Counted from the first letter of the stretch, positions 26,165-35,800 are shown. The stretch is DNA of 64,000 nt from Streptomyces sp. CB09001 (GCF_003369795.1 NZ_CP026730.1:4331001-4395000), one strand, 5' to 3'. Made by a program: numbers and translations. The notes: generated by a model from the sequence alone, not told the origin.

Positions 26165-26452
26165 GTGACGGACGCCGTGGGCTCCATCGACATGCCTGAT
26201 GCCCAGGACGAGGCGCCGGACTCCAAGAAGAAGTCCCGCAAAGGCGGCAAGCGCGGCAAGAAGGGCCCGCTGAAGCGGCTCGCGCTCTTCTACCGCCAGA
26301 TCGTCGCCGAGCTGCGCAAGGTCGTCTGGCCCAGCCGCAACCAGCTGACGACGTACACCACCGTGGTGATCATCTTCGTGGTCATCATGATCGGCCTGGT
26401 GACTCTGATTGACTATGGCTTCTCTCACGCCGCCAAGTACGTCTTCGGCTGA
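26165..26452 (+). CDS. secE: Preprotein translocase subunit SecE
   Basis: 95-aa component of the SecYEG channel. A basic Lys-rich segment (KKKSRKGGKRGKKG, residues 20-35) precedes the conserved cytoplasmic helix FYRQIVAELRKVVWPSRNQL and a single transmembrane helix (TTVVIIFVVIMIGLVTLIDY). The GTG start has GAGGACGA upstream. It is followed by a hairpin and nusG, the standard arrangement. Confidence 0.95.
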   Translation: MTDAVGSIDMPDAQDEAPDSKKKSRKGGKRGKKGPLKRLALFYRQIVAELRKVVWPSRNQLTTYTTVVIIFVVIMIGLVTLIDYGFSHAAKYVFG

Positions 26453-26464
26453 GTCGAGAGCGAA

Positions 26465-26487
26465 GGGCGCCGAGGTACCCGGCGCCC
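26465..26487 (+). terminator. Hairpin between secE and nusG
   Basis: GGGCGCCG (26465-26472) pairs with CGGCGCCC (26480-26487), loop AGGTACC, followed by CTTTCGCG. It may end part of the tRNA-Trp/secE transcripts or attenuate into nusG. Confidence 0.5.
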
Positions 26488-26532
26488 CTTTCGCGTGTTC
26501 CACCCCTATGTATCCAGGAAGAAGCAGCCACA

Positions 26533-27408
26533 GTGTCTGACCCGAACGTGAACGACGCCATCGAGCCGGTCGAGTCCGTCGAGGACGAGCCCGGCACCGT
26601 CGAGGGCGCCGACAACGAGGACACCGAGGCCTCCGCCGAGGCCGAGGCTGCCGACGACACGGTCGTCGCGGAGACGGACGAGGACGCGACGGACGCGGAG
26701 GCGGACGAGACCGCCGAGGCGACCGACGCAGAGGCCGAAGCCGACGCCGACGCGGCGGAGTCCGAGGAGCCCGCGGCCGAGGAGCCCGACCTCGACCCGA
26801 TCGAGAAGCTCCGCCAGGAGCTGCGCGTCCTGCCCGGCGAGTGGTACGTCATCCACACCTACGCCGGTTACGAGAACCGCGTGAAGACCAACCTCGAGCA
26901 GCGCGCCGTCTCCCTCAACGTCGAGGACTACATCTTCCAGGCCGAGGTGCCGCAGGAAGAGGTTGTCCAGATCAAGAACGGCGACCGCAAGACGATCCGT
27001 CAGAACAAGCTGCCGGGTTACGTCCTGGTCCGCATGGACCTGACCAACGAGTCCTGGGGCGTCGTCCGCAACACCCCCGGCGTCACCGGCTTCGTCGGCA
27101 ACGCCTACGACCCGTACCCGCTGACGCTGGACGAGATCGTCAAGATGCTCGCCCCGGAGGCCGAGGAGAAGGCCGCCCGCGAGGCCGCCGAGGCCGAGGG
27201 CAAGCCGGCTCCGCAGCGCAAGGTCGAGGTCCAGGTCCTGGACTTCGAGGTCGGCGACTCGGTCACCGTCACCGACGGCCCCTTCGCCACCCTCCAGGCC
27301 ACGATCAACGAGATCAACGCCGACTCGAAGAAGGTCAAGGGCCTCGTCGAGATCTTCGGCCGCGAGACCCCGGTCGAGCTGAGCTTCGACCAGATCCAGA
27401 AGAACTAG
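26533..27408 (+). CDS. nusG: Transcription termination/antitermination factor NusG
   Basis: 291-aa RNA polymerase-binding factor. The first about 85 residues are an acidic extension almost wholly of Asp, Glu, Ala and Thr, typical of Streptomyces and absent from E. coli NusG (181 aa). The NGN domain follows (GEWYVIHTYAGYENRVKTNL, then KLPGYVLVRMDLTNESWGVV and RNTPGVTGFVG), and the KOW domain is at the C-terminus (FEVGDSVTVTDGPFATLQAT to TPVELSFDQIQKN). An extra Glu/Ala-rich insert joins the domains. GTG start with GGAAGAAG upstream. Confidence 0.96.
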   Translation: MSDPNVNDAIEPVESVEDEPGTVEGADNEDTEASAEAEAADDTVVAETDEDATDAEADETAEATDAEAEADADAAESEEPAAEEPDLDPIEKLRQELRVLPGEWYVIHTYAGYENRVKTNLEQRAVSLNVEDYIFQAEVPQEEVVQIKNGDRKTIRQNKLPGYVLVRMDLTNESWGVVRNTPGVTGFVGNAYDPYPLTLDEIVKMLAPEAEEKAAREAAEAEGKPAPQRKVEVQVLDFEVGDSVTVTDGPFATLQATINEINADSKKVKGLVEIFGRETPVELSFDQIQKN

Positions 27409-27453
27409 TACCCACCGGTACTCCGTACTCCTCTGGACGTACTACTTCCGACC

Positions 27454-27497
27454 AGGTCAGGCGCCCGCTCGCGCGGCGTCTGACCTGCTCGGTTTTT
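27454..27497 (+). terminator. Intrinsic terminator between nusG and rplK
   Basis: AGGTCAGGCGC (27454-27464) pairs with GCGTCTGACCT (27476-27486) with one G-T pair, and a T5 run lies at 27493-27497. A U-tract is uncommon for this genome, so it is likely a real stop or attenuator before the L11 gene. Confidence 0.75.
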
Positions 27498-27552
27498 GGC
27501 CGCGCATCCATACCCGTTATCGTTGTGCGGTATGCCTGTGTCCGGGTAGCTC
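27496..27552 (+). promoter_or_regulatory. Probable rplK promoter region
   Basis: Two weak candidates follow the terminator: TTGGCC/TATCGT with a 16-bp spacer (27496-27523) and TTGTGC/TAGCTC with 18 bp (27523-27552). I cannot decide between them. Confidence 0.3.
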
Positions 27553-27594
27553 CCGAGCGCGGGCAGGACCCGAATCGAAAGGACCCGGAGAGCT

Positions 27595-28029
27595 ATGCCT
27601 CCCAAGAAGAAGAAGGTCACGGGGCTCATCAAGCTCCAGATCCAGGCCGGTGCCGCGAACCCGGCTCCGCCGGTCGGCCCCGCGCTGGGTCAGCACGGCG
27701 TCAACATCATGGAGTTCTGCAAGGCCTACAACGCCGCGACCGAGTCGCAGCGCGGCTGGGTCATCCCGGTGGAGATCACGGTCTACGAGGACCGCTCCTT
27801 CACCTTCATCACCAAGACGCCGCCGGCCGCCAAGATGATCCTCAAGGCCGCGGGCGTGGAGAAGGGCTCCGGCGAGCCGCACAAGACCAAGGTCGCGAAG
27901 ATCACGCGTGACCAGGTCCGTGAGATCGCCACCACCAAGATGCCCGACCTCAACGCCAACGACCTGGACCAGGCGGAGAAGATCATCGCCGGTACCGCCC
28001 GTTCCATGGGCGTCACGGTCGAGGGCTGA
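27595..28029 (+). CDS. rplK: 50S ribosomal protein L11
   Basis: 144-aa L11, part of the GTPase-associated centre and of the thiostrepton-binding site. [26 protein letters not shown] is the proline-rich N-terminal segment (split into two conserved blocks), and [13 protein letters not shown] with [20 protein letters not shown] is the rRNA-binding C-terminal domain. The usual thiostrepton-contact prolines ([10 protein letters not shown]) are unchanged. ATG with AAAGGACC upstream. It forms an operon with rplA. Confidence 0.97.
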
Positions 28030-28111
28030 CCTCCACCCCCGTAACCAAAGCAGTAGTGGCAGGGCCTGCTCGGCCCATACCACGACTCCTCAGAAGCCAC
28101 CAGGAGCAGTA

Positions 28112-28837
28112 GTGAGCAAGCGCAGCAAGTCTCTCCGCGCTGCGGACGCCAAGATCGACCGGGACAAGCTCTACGCCCCGCTCGAGGCCGTCCGTCTCGC
28201 CAAGGAGACCTCCACGAGCAAGTTCGACGGCACCGTCGAGGTCGCCTTCCGCCTGGGTGTCGACCCGCGCAAGGCCGACCAGATGGTCCGTGGCACCGTG
28301 AACCTCCCGCACGGCACCGGTAAGACCGCCCGGGTCCTGGTCTTCGCGACCGGTGACCGTGCCGAGGCCGCGACCGCCGCGGGCGCCGACATCGTCGGCT
28401 CCGACGAACTGATCGACGAGGTGTCGAAGGGCCGTCTGGACTTCGACGCCGTCGTCGCCACCCCGGACCTCATGGGCAAGGTCGGCCGCCTCGGCCGCGT
28501 GCTCGGTCCCCGTGGTCTCATGCCGAACCCCAAGACCGGCACCGTGACCCCGGACGTCGCCAAGGCTGTCAACGACATCAAGGGCGGCAAGATCGAGTTC
28601 CGCGTCGACAAGCACTCGAACCTGCACTTCATCATCGGCAAGACGTCGTTCGACGACACCAAGCTGGTGGAGAACTACGGCGCGGCGCTGGAGGAGATCC
28701 TCCGTCTGAAGCCGTCCGCCGCCAAGGGCCGCTACATCAGGAAGGCCGCCCTCAGCACCACGATGGGCCCGGGCATCCCGCTCGACTCCAACCGCACCCG
28801 CAACCTCCTCGTCGAGGAGGACCCGGCCGCGGTCTGA
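28112..28837 (+). CDS. rplA: 50S ribosomal protein L1
   Basis: 241-aa L1-stalk protein. GTG 28112 was chosen, with CAGGAGCAGTA upstream; the frame open upstream overlaps rplK. Conserved blocks include KFDGTVEVAFRLGVDPRKAD, VRGTVNLPHGTGK, GRVLGPRGLMPNPKTGTVT and KGGKIEFRVDKHSNLHFIIG. L1 usually represses its own rplKA mRNA; a matching leader site was not identified here. A strong hairpin ends the unit. Confidence 0.97.
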   Translation: MSKRSKSLRAADAKIDRDKLYAPLEAVRLAKETSTSKFDGTVEVAFRLGVDPRKADQMVRGTVNLPHGTGKTARVLVFATGDRAEAATAAGADIVGSDELIDEVSKGRLDFDAVVATPDLMGKVGRLGRVLGPRGLMPNPKTGTVTPDVAKAVNDIKGGKIEFRVDKHSNLHFIIGKTSFDDTKLVENYGAALEEILRLKPSAAKGRYIRKAALSTTMGPGIPLDSNRTRNLLVEEDPAAV

Positions 28838-28862
28838 GCGAACAGCTCGCCCCACCGGTTCA

Positions 28863-28894
28863 CGGGCCCCGCACCTACCGAGGTGCGGGGCCCG
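28863..28894 (+). terminator. Terminator of rplKA
   Basis: Perfect 14-bp stem (28863-28876 with 28881-28894), loop ACCG, followed by TCCCTTTT. Confidence 0.85.
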
Positions 28895-28997
28895 TCCCTT
28901 TTGGCCCGTCCCCTTTTCGGACGCCCTGGGTTAGCGTGCGGGCAACGGACCCGCGCACGGGGCGCGGTGGGCCGTACGGGGCGCAAGGGGTGGGCGG

Positions 28998-29855
28998 ATG
29001 ACGGGCAGGACGGCACGCCGTACGGTCGTCTCGGTCGCGGTGTCGGCCGCGCTGGCGTGCGCCACCGCGTGCACCGGCCCCGGGGGATCCGACGACTCCG
29101 GCGATGCCACCGGTCCCACCGGCTCGGCCCGGCCGTCCGCCTCCGCTTCGGCCTCCTCCCGCGCCCCGGCCCTCACCGGGCCCTCGGCGGACGCGCTGCG
29201 GTCCGTCGAGCGGGCCACCGGGCGGGCGGGTTCCGCGCGGGTGGAGTCCACGACCGTGATGGGCCGCGAGCTGTCCCTGGAGGCCGCGGGCGCCCTCGGC
29301 TGGGACGACGGCCTCACCGGCACCCTGACGATCACCTACACGGGCGGCACCACCGCCGAGACCATGCGCCGCCTCGGCACCACCGCGATGGAGGCCAGGT
29401 ACCTGCCCGACGCCTACTACGCCAGGATGGGCGACGAGTTCGCCGAGCGGGTGGGCGGCCGGCACTGGATCAGGTACGTGTACGAGGACCTGGAGGAGCT
29501 CGACGGCGGCGCGGGCGCCGGATTCGCCGACCAGATGCGCAACACCACGCCCAACCAGGCCGTGAAGCTCCTGCTGACCGCCGAGGACGTGCGCAGGGTG
29601 GGCGAGGAGACGACGCGCGGCCGGCGCACCACGCACTGGTCCGGCACGATGGGCGGGGCCACCGCCCAGACCGTCGACATCTGGGTCGACGACCGGGACC
29701 TGCTGGTCAAGAAGGTCGAGCGGGGCCGCACGGAGACCGGGGAGCTGACCCAGACCGCGTACTACAGCGACTACGGCGTCAGGGTCTCCACCGAACGCCC
29801 GCCGGCCGCGGACACGGCGGACTTCAAGGAGCTGCTGGCGTCTCAGGGACGCTAG
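28998..29855 (+). CDS. Putative lipoprotein (LppX/LprAFG-like), first of two paralogues
   Basis: 285-aa exported protein. The N-terminus has a twin-arginine-like basic start and a hydrophobic stretch VVSVAVSAALACATAC with two possible lipobox cysteines (22 or 26), followed by a Ser/Ala/Gly-rich linker to about residue 60. The body resembles LppX/LprG-type lipid-binding lipoproteins: MGRELSLEAAGALGWDDGLTG, then RHWIRYVYEDLEEL and TTHWSGTMGG with VDIWVDDRDLLVKK. It is homologous to the next gene and sits between rplA and rplJ, a place where Streptomyces species carry such genes. Confidence 0.8.
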   Translation: MTGRTARRTVVSVAVSAALACATACTGPGGSDDSGDATGPTGSARPSASASASSRAPALTGPSADALRSVERATGRAGSARVESTTVMGRELSLEAAGALGWDDGLTGTLTITYTGGTTAETMRRLGTTAMEARYLPDAYYARMGDEFAERVGGRHWIRYVYEDLEELDGGAGAGFADQMRNTTPNQAVKLLLTAEDVRRVGEETTRGRRTTHWSGTMGGATAQTVDIWVDDRDLLVKKVERGRTETGELTQTAYYSDYGVRVSTERPPAADTADFKELLASQGR

Positions 29856-30009
29856 CCGGGGGTCCGTCCGGCGGAGAAATCACAAAATCGTTCGAACCGA
29901 TTCGGATACGATCGCGTCCTTGTTTCAAAACGAATGCTGTGGAGCGGCGGTGCGTCTCCTGTGCCCCTCATGCTCCTGTGCGCACCTTGAATCCCGTGGG
30001 GGGATATCG

Positions 30010-30858
30010 ATGAAGACTTCCGTACGTGTGCCCGTGGGCGCCTCACTCGCCGCGCTGCTGCTCGCCGCGGGGGCGGTCGGCTGCTCCAAGGAGGACCAGG
30101 CCTCCGAGTCCCCGGAGATGACGCCTGCGGCCGCCGTCGCCAAGGCGGCGAAGAACACGGAGGAGATCAACTCCCTCCACTACCGCATGACCGGCAAGGT
30201 CCCCGAGGAGGGCCGGGTCAAGGCCGAGGCCCAGATGCAGATCAAGCCCACGCTGGCGATGAGCATGAAGATGACGGCGCTCGACCAGGGCGCCGAAGGG
30301 ACCGCGGAGATCCGGCTCGTCGACAAGGCCATGTACATCGGCGGCGGCCCCGAGGCGGCCAAGGAGATGGACGGCAAGAGCTGGATCAAGTTCGACCTGG
30401 CCGCGATGGGCGCCGGCGACGAGCTGAACCAGCTGGGCGGCGCCTCCCAGGCCGACAAGAACCCGGCGACCGAGTCCACCTTCCTCACCGGGGCCAAGGA
30501 CGTCGAGAAGGTCGGCTCCGAGACGGTCGACGGCGTGAAGACCACCCACTACAAGGGCACGGTCACCCTCGCCGACCTGGAGAAGTCCCTCGGGGACGAG
30601 GACAAGGCCACCCGGGACAAGCGCCAGAAGAGCATCGAGCAGTACGAGAAGATGGGCCTCGACAAGCTCACGATGGACATGTGGGTCGACGGCGACGACC
30701 AGACCAAGCAGTTCCGCATGCGCGGCGACGCCGAGAAGGGCCCGCTGGACATGACCATCACCTTCCTCGGCGTCAACGAGCCCGTGAAGGTCACCGCCCC
30801 TCCGGCCGGGGAGGTCGCCGACCTGGCCGACATGATGAAGGAGGCCCAGCAGGGCTGA
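30010..30858 (+). CDS. Putative lipoprotein (LppX/LprAFG-like), second paralogue
   Basis: 282-aa lipoprotein with a clear lipobox: basic start MKTSVRVPVG, hydrophobic LAALLLAAG and AVGC-SK at Cys25. The mature part repeats the layout of the preceding protein (EEINSLHYRMTGK, GKSWIKFDLAAMG, TTHYKGTVTLADLE, LTMDMWVDGDDQTKQFRM), so the two arose by duplication. ATG 30010 was chosen because GGGGGAT precedes it and the signal peptide starts there; the open frame upstream to 29920 lacks signal features. It may bind a lipid or lipophilic ligand at the membrane. Confidence 0.85.
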   Translation: MKTSVRVPVGASLAALLLAAGAVGCSKEDQASESPEMTPAAAVAKAAKNTEEINSLHYRMTGKVPEEGRVKAEAQMQIKPTLAMSMKMTALDQGAEGTAEIRLVDKAMYIGGGPEAAKEMDGKSWIKFDLAAMGAGDELNQLGGASQADKNPATESTFLTGAKDVEKVGSETVDGVKTTHYKGTVTLADLEKSLGDEDKATRDKRQKSIEQYEKMGLDKLTMDMWVDGDDQTKQFRMRGDAEKGPLDMTITFLGVNEPVKVTAPPAGEVADLADMMKEAQQG

Positions 30859-30900
30859 GGGGCCGCACGCCCGGCCGCTCCGGTCGCCGCGGGGGCGGAT

Positions 30901-30930
30901 TTGCTTGACGCCGCCCCGTTCACGTACGCT
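30901..30930 (+). promoter_or_regulatory. Predicted rplJL promoter
   Basis: TTGCTT (30901-30906) and TACGCT (30925-30930) with an 18-bp spacer. The same TACGCT -10 is found before rpsL. The transcription start would be near 30937, leaving a leader of about 240 nt. Confidence 0.5.
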
Positions 30931-30936
30931 TCCACA

Positions 30937-31175
30937 GAAGCCAAAGACCGCTGGTCGTTGCCGTGTGTTCGAAAGAGGACACGGTGGCCGAAGGATCCGC
31001 TGAACTGCGGACGACCCGCGCAGGTGACTGTGGATGAGCTCCCGGAAGTCCCCGCCCCGTGCGGATGACGAACGGTCGAGCCACGCCCCGAGCGCCTGCG
31101 CCGGGGCGTTTCGTTTTTCCCAGTCCTCCTTCGGGTCCGCGCGGTCCGAATCACCCGGAAGGAGGCCGAGGCTCT
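30937..31175 (+). promoter_or_regulatory. Ribosomal protein L10 leader
   Basis: A 240-nt untranslated leader before rplJ with several pairing segments (GTCCTC/GAGGAC-type arms around 30960-30985 and the terminator-like hairpin at 31083-31118). Position and size fit the L10 leader family, in which L10-(L12)4 binds a kinked stem to repress its own operon. The exact kink-turn was not resolved by eye. Confidence 0.6.
31083..31118 (+). terminator. Attenuator in the rplJ leader
   Basis: ACGCCCCG (31083-31090) pairs with CGGGGCGT (31102-31109) with an inner GCG/CGC stem, then TTCGTTTTT (31110-31118). It is an intrinsic terminator 57 bp before the rplJ start. Confidence 0.75.
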
Positions 31176-31706
31176 ATGGCGACGCCCGAGAAGGCTGCCG
31201 CGGTTGCCGAGCTGACGGACAAGTTCCGCAGCTCCAACGCCGCTGTGCTGACCGAGTACCGCGGTCTCACCGTGGCGCAGCTCAAGACGCTGCGCCGGTC
31301 GCTCGGTGAGAACGCCCAGTACGCCGTGGTGAAGAACACGCTGACCAAGATTGCGGCCAACGAGGCCGGGATCACGCTCGACGACCAGCTCTTCGCTGGT
31401 CCGACGGCCGTCGCCTTCGTCACCGGTGACCCGGTGGAGTCGGCGAAGGGTCTGCGCGACTTCGCCAAGGACAACCCGAATCTCGTCATCAAGGGCGGTG
31501 TCCTTGACGGCAAGGCGATGTCCGCCGACGAGATCAAGAAGCTTGCGGACCTCGAGTCCCGCGAGGTTCTGCTCTCCAAGCTGGCCGGTGCCATGAAGGG
31601 CAAGCAGTCCCAGGCTGCCTCTGTCTTCCAGGCGCTGCCGTCGAAGCTCGTCCGCACCGTGGACGCGCTCCGTGCCAAGCAGGACGAGCAGGGCGGTGCC
31701 GAGTAA
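31176..31706 (+). CDS. rplJ: 50S ribosomal protein L10
   Basis: 176-aa stalk-base protein. Conserved: AAVAELTDKFRSSNAAVLTEYRGLTVAQL, then VVKNTLTKIAANEAG, and the C-terminal ALPSKLVRTVDALRAKQ helix that carries L7/L12 dimers. GGAAGGAGG lies 11 bases before the ATG. The frame is open further upstream through the leader but that is not coding. It heads the rplJL operon, controlled by the leader attenuator. Confidence 0.96.
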   Translation: MATPEKAAAVAELTDKFRSSNAAVLTEYRGLTVAQLKTLRRSLGENAQYAVVKNTLTKIAANEAGITLDDQLFAGPTAVAFVTGDPVESAKGLRDFAKDNPNLVIKGGVLDGKAMSADEIKKLADLESREVLLSKLAGAMKGKQSQAASVFQALPSKLVRTVDALRAKQDEQGGAE

Positions 31707-31824
31707 TTCGGCTCGCTTTCTGATCCGGGCCGCCTGAGCGCGGCACGGATCGCAGCGGGCCCGACGTACGCCCGCCTCACCCCGTACACCCGGCACCTGC
31801 CGAATTAGTGGAAGGACCGCCATC

Positions 31825-32214
31825 ATGGCGAAGCTCAGCCAGGACGACCTGCTCGCCCAGTTCGAGGAGATGACCCTCATCGAGCTCTCCGAGTTCGTGA
31901 AGGCCTTCGAGGAGAAGTTCGACGTCACCGCCGCCGCGGCCGCCCCGGTCGTCGTCGCCGGTGGCGGTGCCGCCGCCGGTGGCGCCGAGGCCGCCGAGGA
32001 GAAGGACGAGTTCGACGTCATCCTCACCGGTGCCGGCGACAAGAAGATCCAGGTCATCAAGGTCGTGCGCGAGCTGACCTCCCTGGGTCTGAAGGAGGCC
32101 AAGGACCTCGTGGACGGCGCCCCGAAGCCCGTCCTCGAGAAGGTCGCCAAGGACGCCGCCGAGAAGGCCGCCGAGTCCCTCAAGGGCGCCGGCGCCTCCG
32201 TCGAGGTCAAGTAA
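31825..32214 (+). CDS. rplL: 50S ribosomal protein L7/L12
   Basis: 129-aa stalk protein. The N-terminal dimerisation domain (LSQDDLLAQFEEMTLIELSE) is followed by an Ala/Gly/Val hinge (AAAAPVVVAGGGAAAGGAE) and the globular C-terminal domain with KIQVIKVVRELTSLGLKEAK and KDLVDGAPKPVLEKVAKD, which contacts EF-Tu and EF-G. GGAAGGACCGCC precedes the ATG. A stem-loop lies 48 bp after its stop. Confidence 0.97.
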   Translation: MAKLSQDDLLAQFEEMTLIELSEFVKAFEEKFDVTAAAAAPVVVAGGGAAAGGAEAAEEKDEFDVILTGAGDKKIQVIKVVRELTSLGLKEAKDLVDGAPKPVLEKVAKDAAEKAAESLKGAGASVEVK

Positions 32215-32261
32215 GACCGCACCGGCACCACGGATCCGTCAGGGTCTGTAACGCCGTAGCA

Positions 32262-32299
32262 CCGAAGAGCGATCATCCATCCGGGTGGTCGCTCTTCGG
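32262..32299 (+). terminator. Hairpin after rplL
   Basis: 17-bp stem (32262-32278 with 32283-32299, two G-T pairs) and loop ATCC. It probably ends most rplJL transcripts, leaving rpoBC to its own promoter plus read-through. Confidence 0.75.
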
Positions 32300-32590
32300 C
32301 GTATCCGGAGTCCGGCGGCGGTCGCCTTGCACGTGTGACGGTGAAGAGTAGGGTGATCTTCGTCGTGCCGTCGCCGGGGCCCTGAGAGCCCCTTGCGGCA
32401 ACCGGTTTGGGCAAGGGGGGCCTTGACGAACCGCACGCAGCGCGCAATTCTCAGGGCGTCGTCACAAGGATCCGAATCCGAGGCATGGATCGACGGCGAA
32501 GAGGGCAGTATCTGGGTGCGTTGAGGGCGAGGCCTTGCCGCACAGGTGGTGAGAACAACGAGGAGTGAACACGGTCCCCGAGAACCGCAC

Positions 32591-32619
32591 TGGACATCAG
32601 TGTGCCAAGTGGCTACACT
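32591..32619 (+). promoter_or_regulatory. Predicted rpoBC promoter
   Basis: TGGACA (32591-32596) and TACACT (32614-32619) with an exact 17-bp spacer, about 180 bp before the rpoB start. The 588 bp between rplL and rpoB hold only this, the rplL hairpin and no recognisable gene. Confidence 0.5.
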
Positions 32620-32802
32620 GACCCTTTGCGCTGCCTGTTAGCTGCCCCCTGCCCGTCACCAGGGGTCTGCCCTCGCCCGAGCACTGACGACCAGAGCATG
32701 CCCGACCTGGCTCTTTAGCCACATCTGGCACCCCCTGTCTTCGTGCACGGAAGAGGGGCCGGTACGCGCGTAGTGAGTCCGAGCCCTCGGAAGGACCCCC
32801 TC

Positions 32803-35800
32803 TTGGCCGCCTCGCGCAATGCCTCGACCGCGAATACGAACAACGCTGCCAGCACCGCCCCGCTGCGCATCTCCTTTGCAAAGATCAAGGAGCCCCTCGA
32901 GGTTCCGAACCTTCTCGCGCTGCAAACCGAGAGCTTCGACTGGCTGCTCGGCAACGACGCGTGGAAGGCTCGCGTCGAGTCGGCTCTGGAGTCCGGTCAG
33001 GACGTCCCCACCAAGTCCGGTCTGGAAGAGATCTTCGAGGAGATCTCGCCGATCGAGGACTTCTCCGGGTCGATGTCGCTGACGTTCCGCGACCACCGCT
33101 TCGAGCCCCCCAAGAACAGCATCGACGAGTGCAAGGACCGTGACTTCACGTACGCGGCCCCGCTCTTCGTCACCGCCGAGTTCACCAACAACGAGACCGG
33201 CGAGATCAAGTCCCAGACGGTCTTCATGGGCGACTTCCCGCTCATGACCAACAAGGGCACCTTCGTCATCAACGGCACCGAGCGTGTCGTCGTGTCGCAG
33301 CTGGTCCGTTCGCCGGGTGTCTACTTCGACTCCTCCATCGACAAGACGTCCGACAAGGACATCTTCTCCGCCAAGATCATCCCGTCCCGGGGTGCCTGGC
33401 TGGAGATGGAGATCGACAAGCGCGACATGGTCGGTGTGCGCATCGACCGCAAGCGCAAGCAGTCCGTGACCGTCCTGCTCAAGGCCCTCGGTTGGACGAC
33501 CGAGCAGATCCTCGAGGAGTTCGGCGAGTACGAGTCCATGCGCGCCACCCTGGAGAAGGACCACACCCAGGGCCAGGACGACGCGCTGCTCGACATCTAC
33601 CGCAAGCTGCGTCCGGGCGAGCCCCCCACGCGTGAGGCCGCGCAGACGCTGCTCGAGAACCTCTACTTCAACCCGAAGCGCTACGACCTCGCCAAGGTCG
33701 GCCGCTACAAGGTGAACAAGAAGCTCGGCGCGGACGAGCCGCTGGACGCCGGCGTGCTCACCACCGACGACGTCATCGCCACCATCAAGTACCTGGTGAA
33801 GCTGCACGCCGGTGAGACCGAGACGGTCGGCGAGTCGGGCCGGGAGATCGTCGTCGAGACCGACGACATCGACCACTTCGGCAACCGCCGCATCCGCAAC
33901 GTCGGCGAGCTGATCCAGAACCAGGTCCGTACGGGTCTCGCCCGTATGGAGCGCGTCGTGCGCGAGCGCATGACCACCCAGGACGTCGAGGCGATCACGC
34001 CTCAGACCCTGATCAACATCCGGCCGGTCGTCGCCTCCATCAAGGAGTTCTTCGGCACCAGCCAGCTGTCCCAGTTCATGGACCAGAACAACCCGCTGTC
34101 GGGGCTGACGCACAAGCGTCGTCTGAACGCCCTCGGCCCGGGTGGTCTCTCCCGTGAGCGGGCCGGCTTCGAGGTCCGCGACGTGCACCCGTCGCACTAC
34201 GGCCGCATGTGCCCGATCGAGACGCCCGAAGGCCCGAACATCGGTCTGATCGGCTCGCTCGCCTCGTACGGCCGCATCAACCCCTTCGGCTTCATCGAGA
34301 CGCCGTACCGCAAGGTCGTCGAGGGCCAGGTCACCGACGAGGTCGACTACCTGACCGCCGACGAGGAGGACCGCTTCGTCATCGCGCAGGCCAACGCCGC
34401 GCTGGGCGACGACATGCGGTTCGCCGAGGCCCGCGTCCTGGTCCGCCGCCGTGGCGGCGAGGTCGACTACGTCCCCGGTGACGACGTCGACTACATGGAC
34501 GTCTCGCCGCGCCAGATGGTGTCGGTCGCGACCGCGATGATCCCGTTCCTGGAGCACGACGACGCCAACCGTGCCCTCATGGGCGCGAACATGATGCGTC
34601 AGGCGGTGCCGCTCATCAAGAGCGAGTCCCCGCTGGTCGGCACCGGCATGGAGTACCGCTCCGCCGCCGACGCCGGTGACGTGGTCAAGGCCGAGAAGGC
34701 GGGTGTGGTCCAGGAGGTCTCCGCGGACTACATCACCACGACCAACGACGACGGCACGTACATCACGTACCGCCTGGCCAAGTTCTCCCGGTCCAACCAG
34801 GGCACCTCGGTCAACCAGAAGGTCATCGTCGCCGAGGGCGACCGGGTCATCGAGGGCCAGGTCCTGGCCGACGGTCCGGCCACCGAGAACGGCGAGATGG
34901 CGCTCGGCAAGAACCTGCTGGTCGCGTTCATGCCGTGGGAGGGTCACAACTACGAGGACGCGATCATCCTGTCGCAGCGCCTCGTGCAGGACGACGTCCT
35001 CTCCTCGATCCACATCGAGGAGCACGAGGTCGACGCCCGTGACACCAAGCTCGGCCCCGAGGAGATCACCCGGGACATCCCGAACGTCTCCGAGGAGGTC
35101 CTCGCCGACCTCGACGAGCGCGGCATCATCCGCATCGGTGCCGAGGTCGTCGCCGGCGACATCCTCGTCGGCAAGGTCACGCCCAAGGGCGAGACCGAGC
35201 TGACCCCGGAGGAGCGCCTGCTCCGCGCGATCTTCGGTGAGAAGGCCCGCGAGGTCCGCGACACCTCGCTGAAGGTCCCGCACGGCGAGATCGGCAAGGT
35301 CATCGGCGTCCGCGTCTTCGACCGCGAGGAGGGCGACGAGCTTCCCCCCGGTGTGAACCAGCTGGTGCGCGTGTACGTCGCGCAGAAGCGCAAGATCACC
35401 GACGGTGACAAGCTCGCCGGCCGCCACGGCAACAAGGGCGTCATCTCCAAGATCAACCCGATCGAGGACATGCCGTTCCTGGAGGACGGCACCCCGGTCG
35501 ACATCATCCTGAACCCGCTGGGTGTCCCGTCCCGAATGAACCCGGGGCAGGTCCTGGAGATCCACCTCGGCTGGCTCGCCAGCCGCGGCTGGGACGTCTC
35601 CGGCCTCGCGGAGGAGTGGGCGCAGCGCCTCCAGGTGATCGGCGCCGACAAGGTCGAGCCCGGCACCAACGTCGCCACCCCGGTCTTCGACGGTGCGCGC
35701 GAGGACGAGCTGGCCGGCCTGCTCCAGCACACCATCCCGAACCGCGACGGCGAGCGCATGGTGCTCCCGTCCGGCAAGGCGCGGCTGTTCGACGGCCGCA

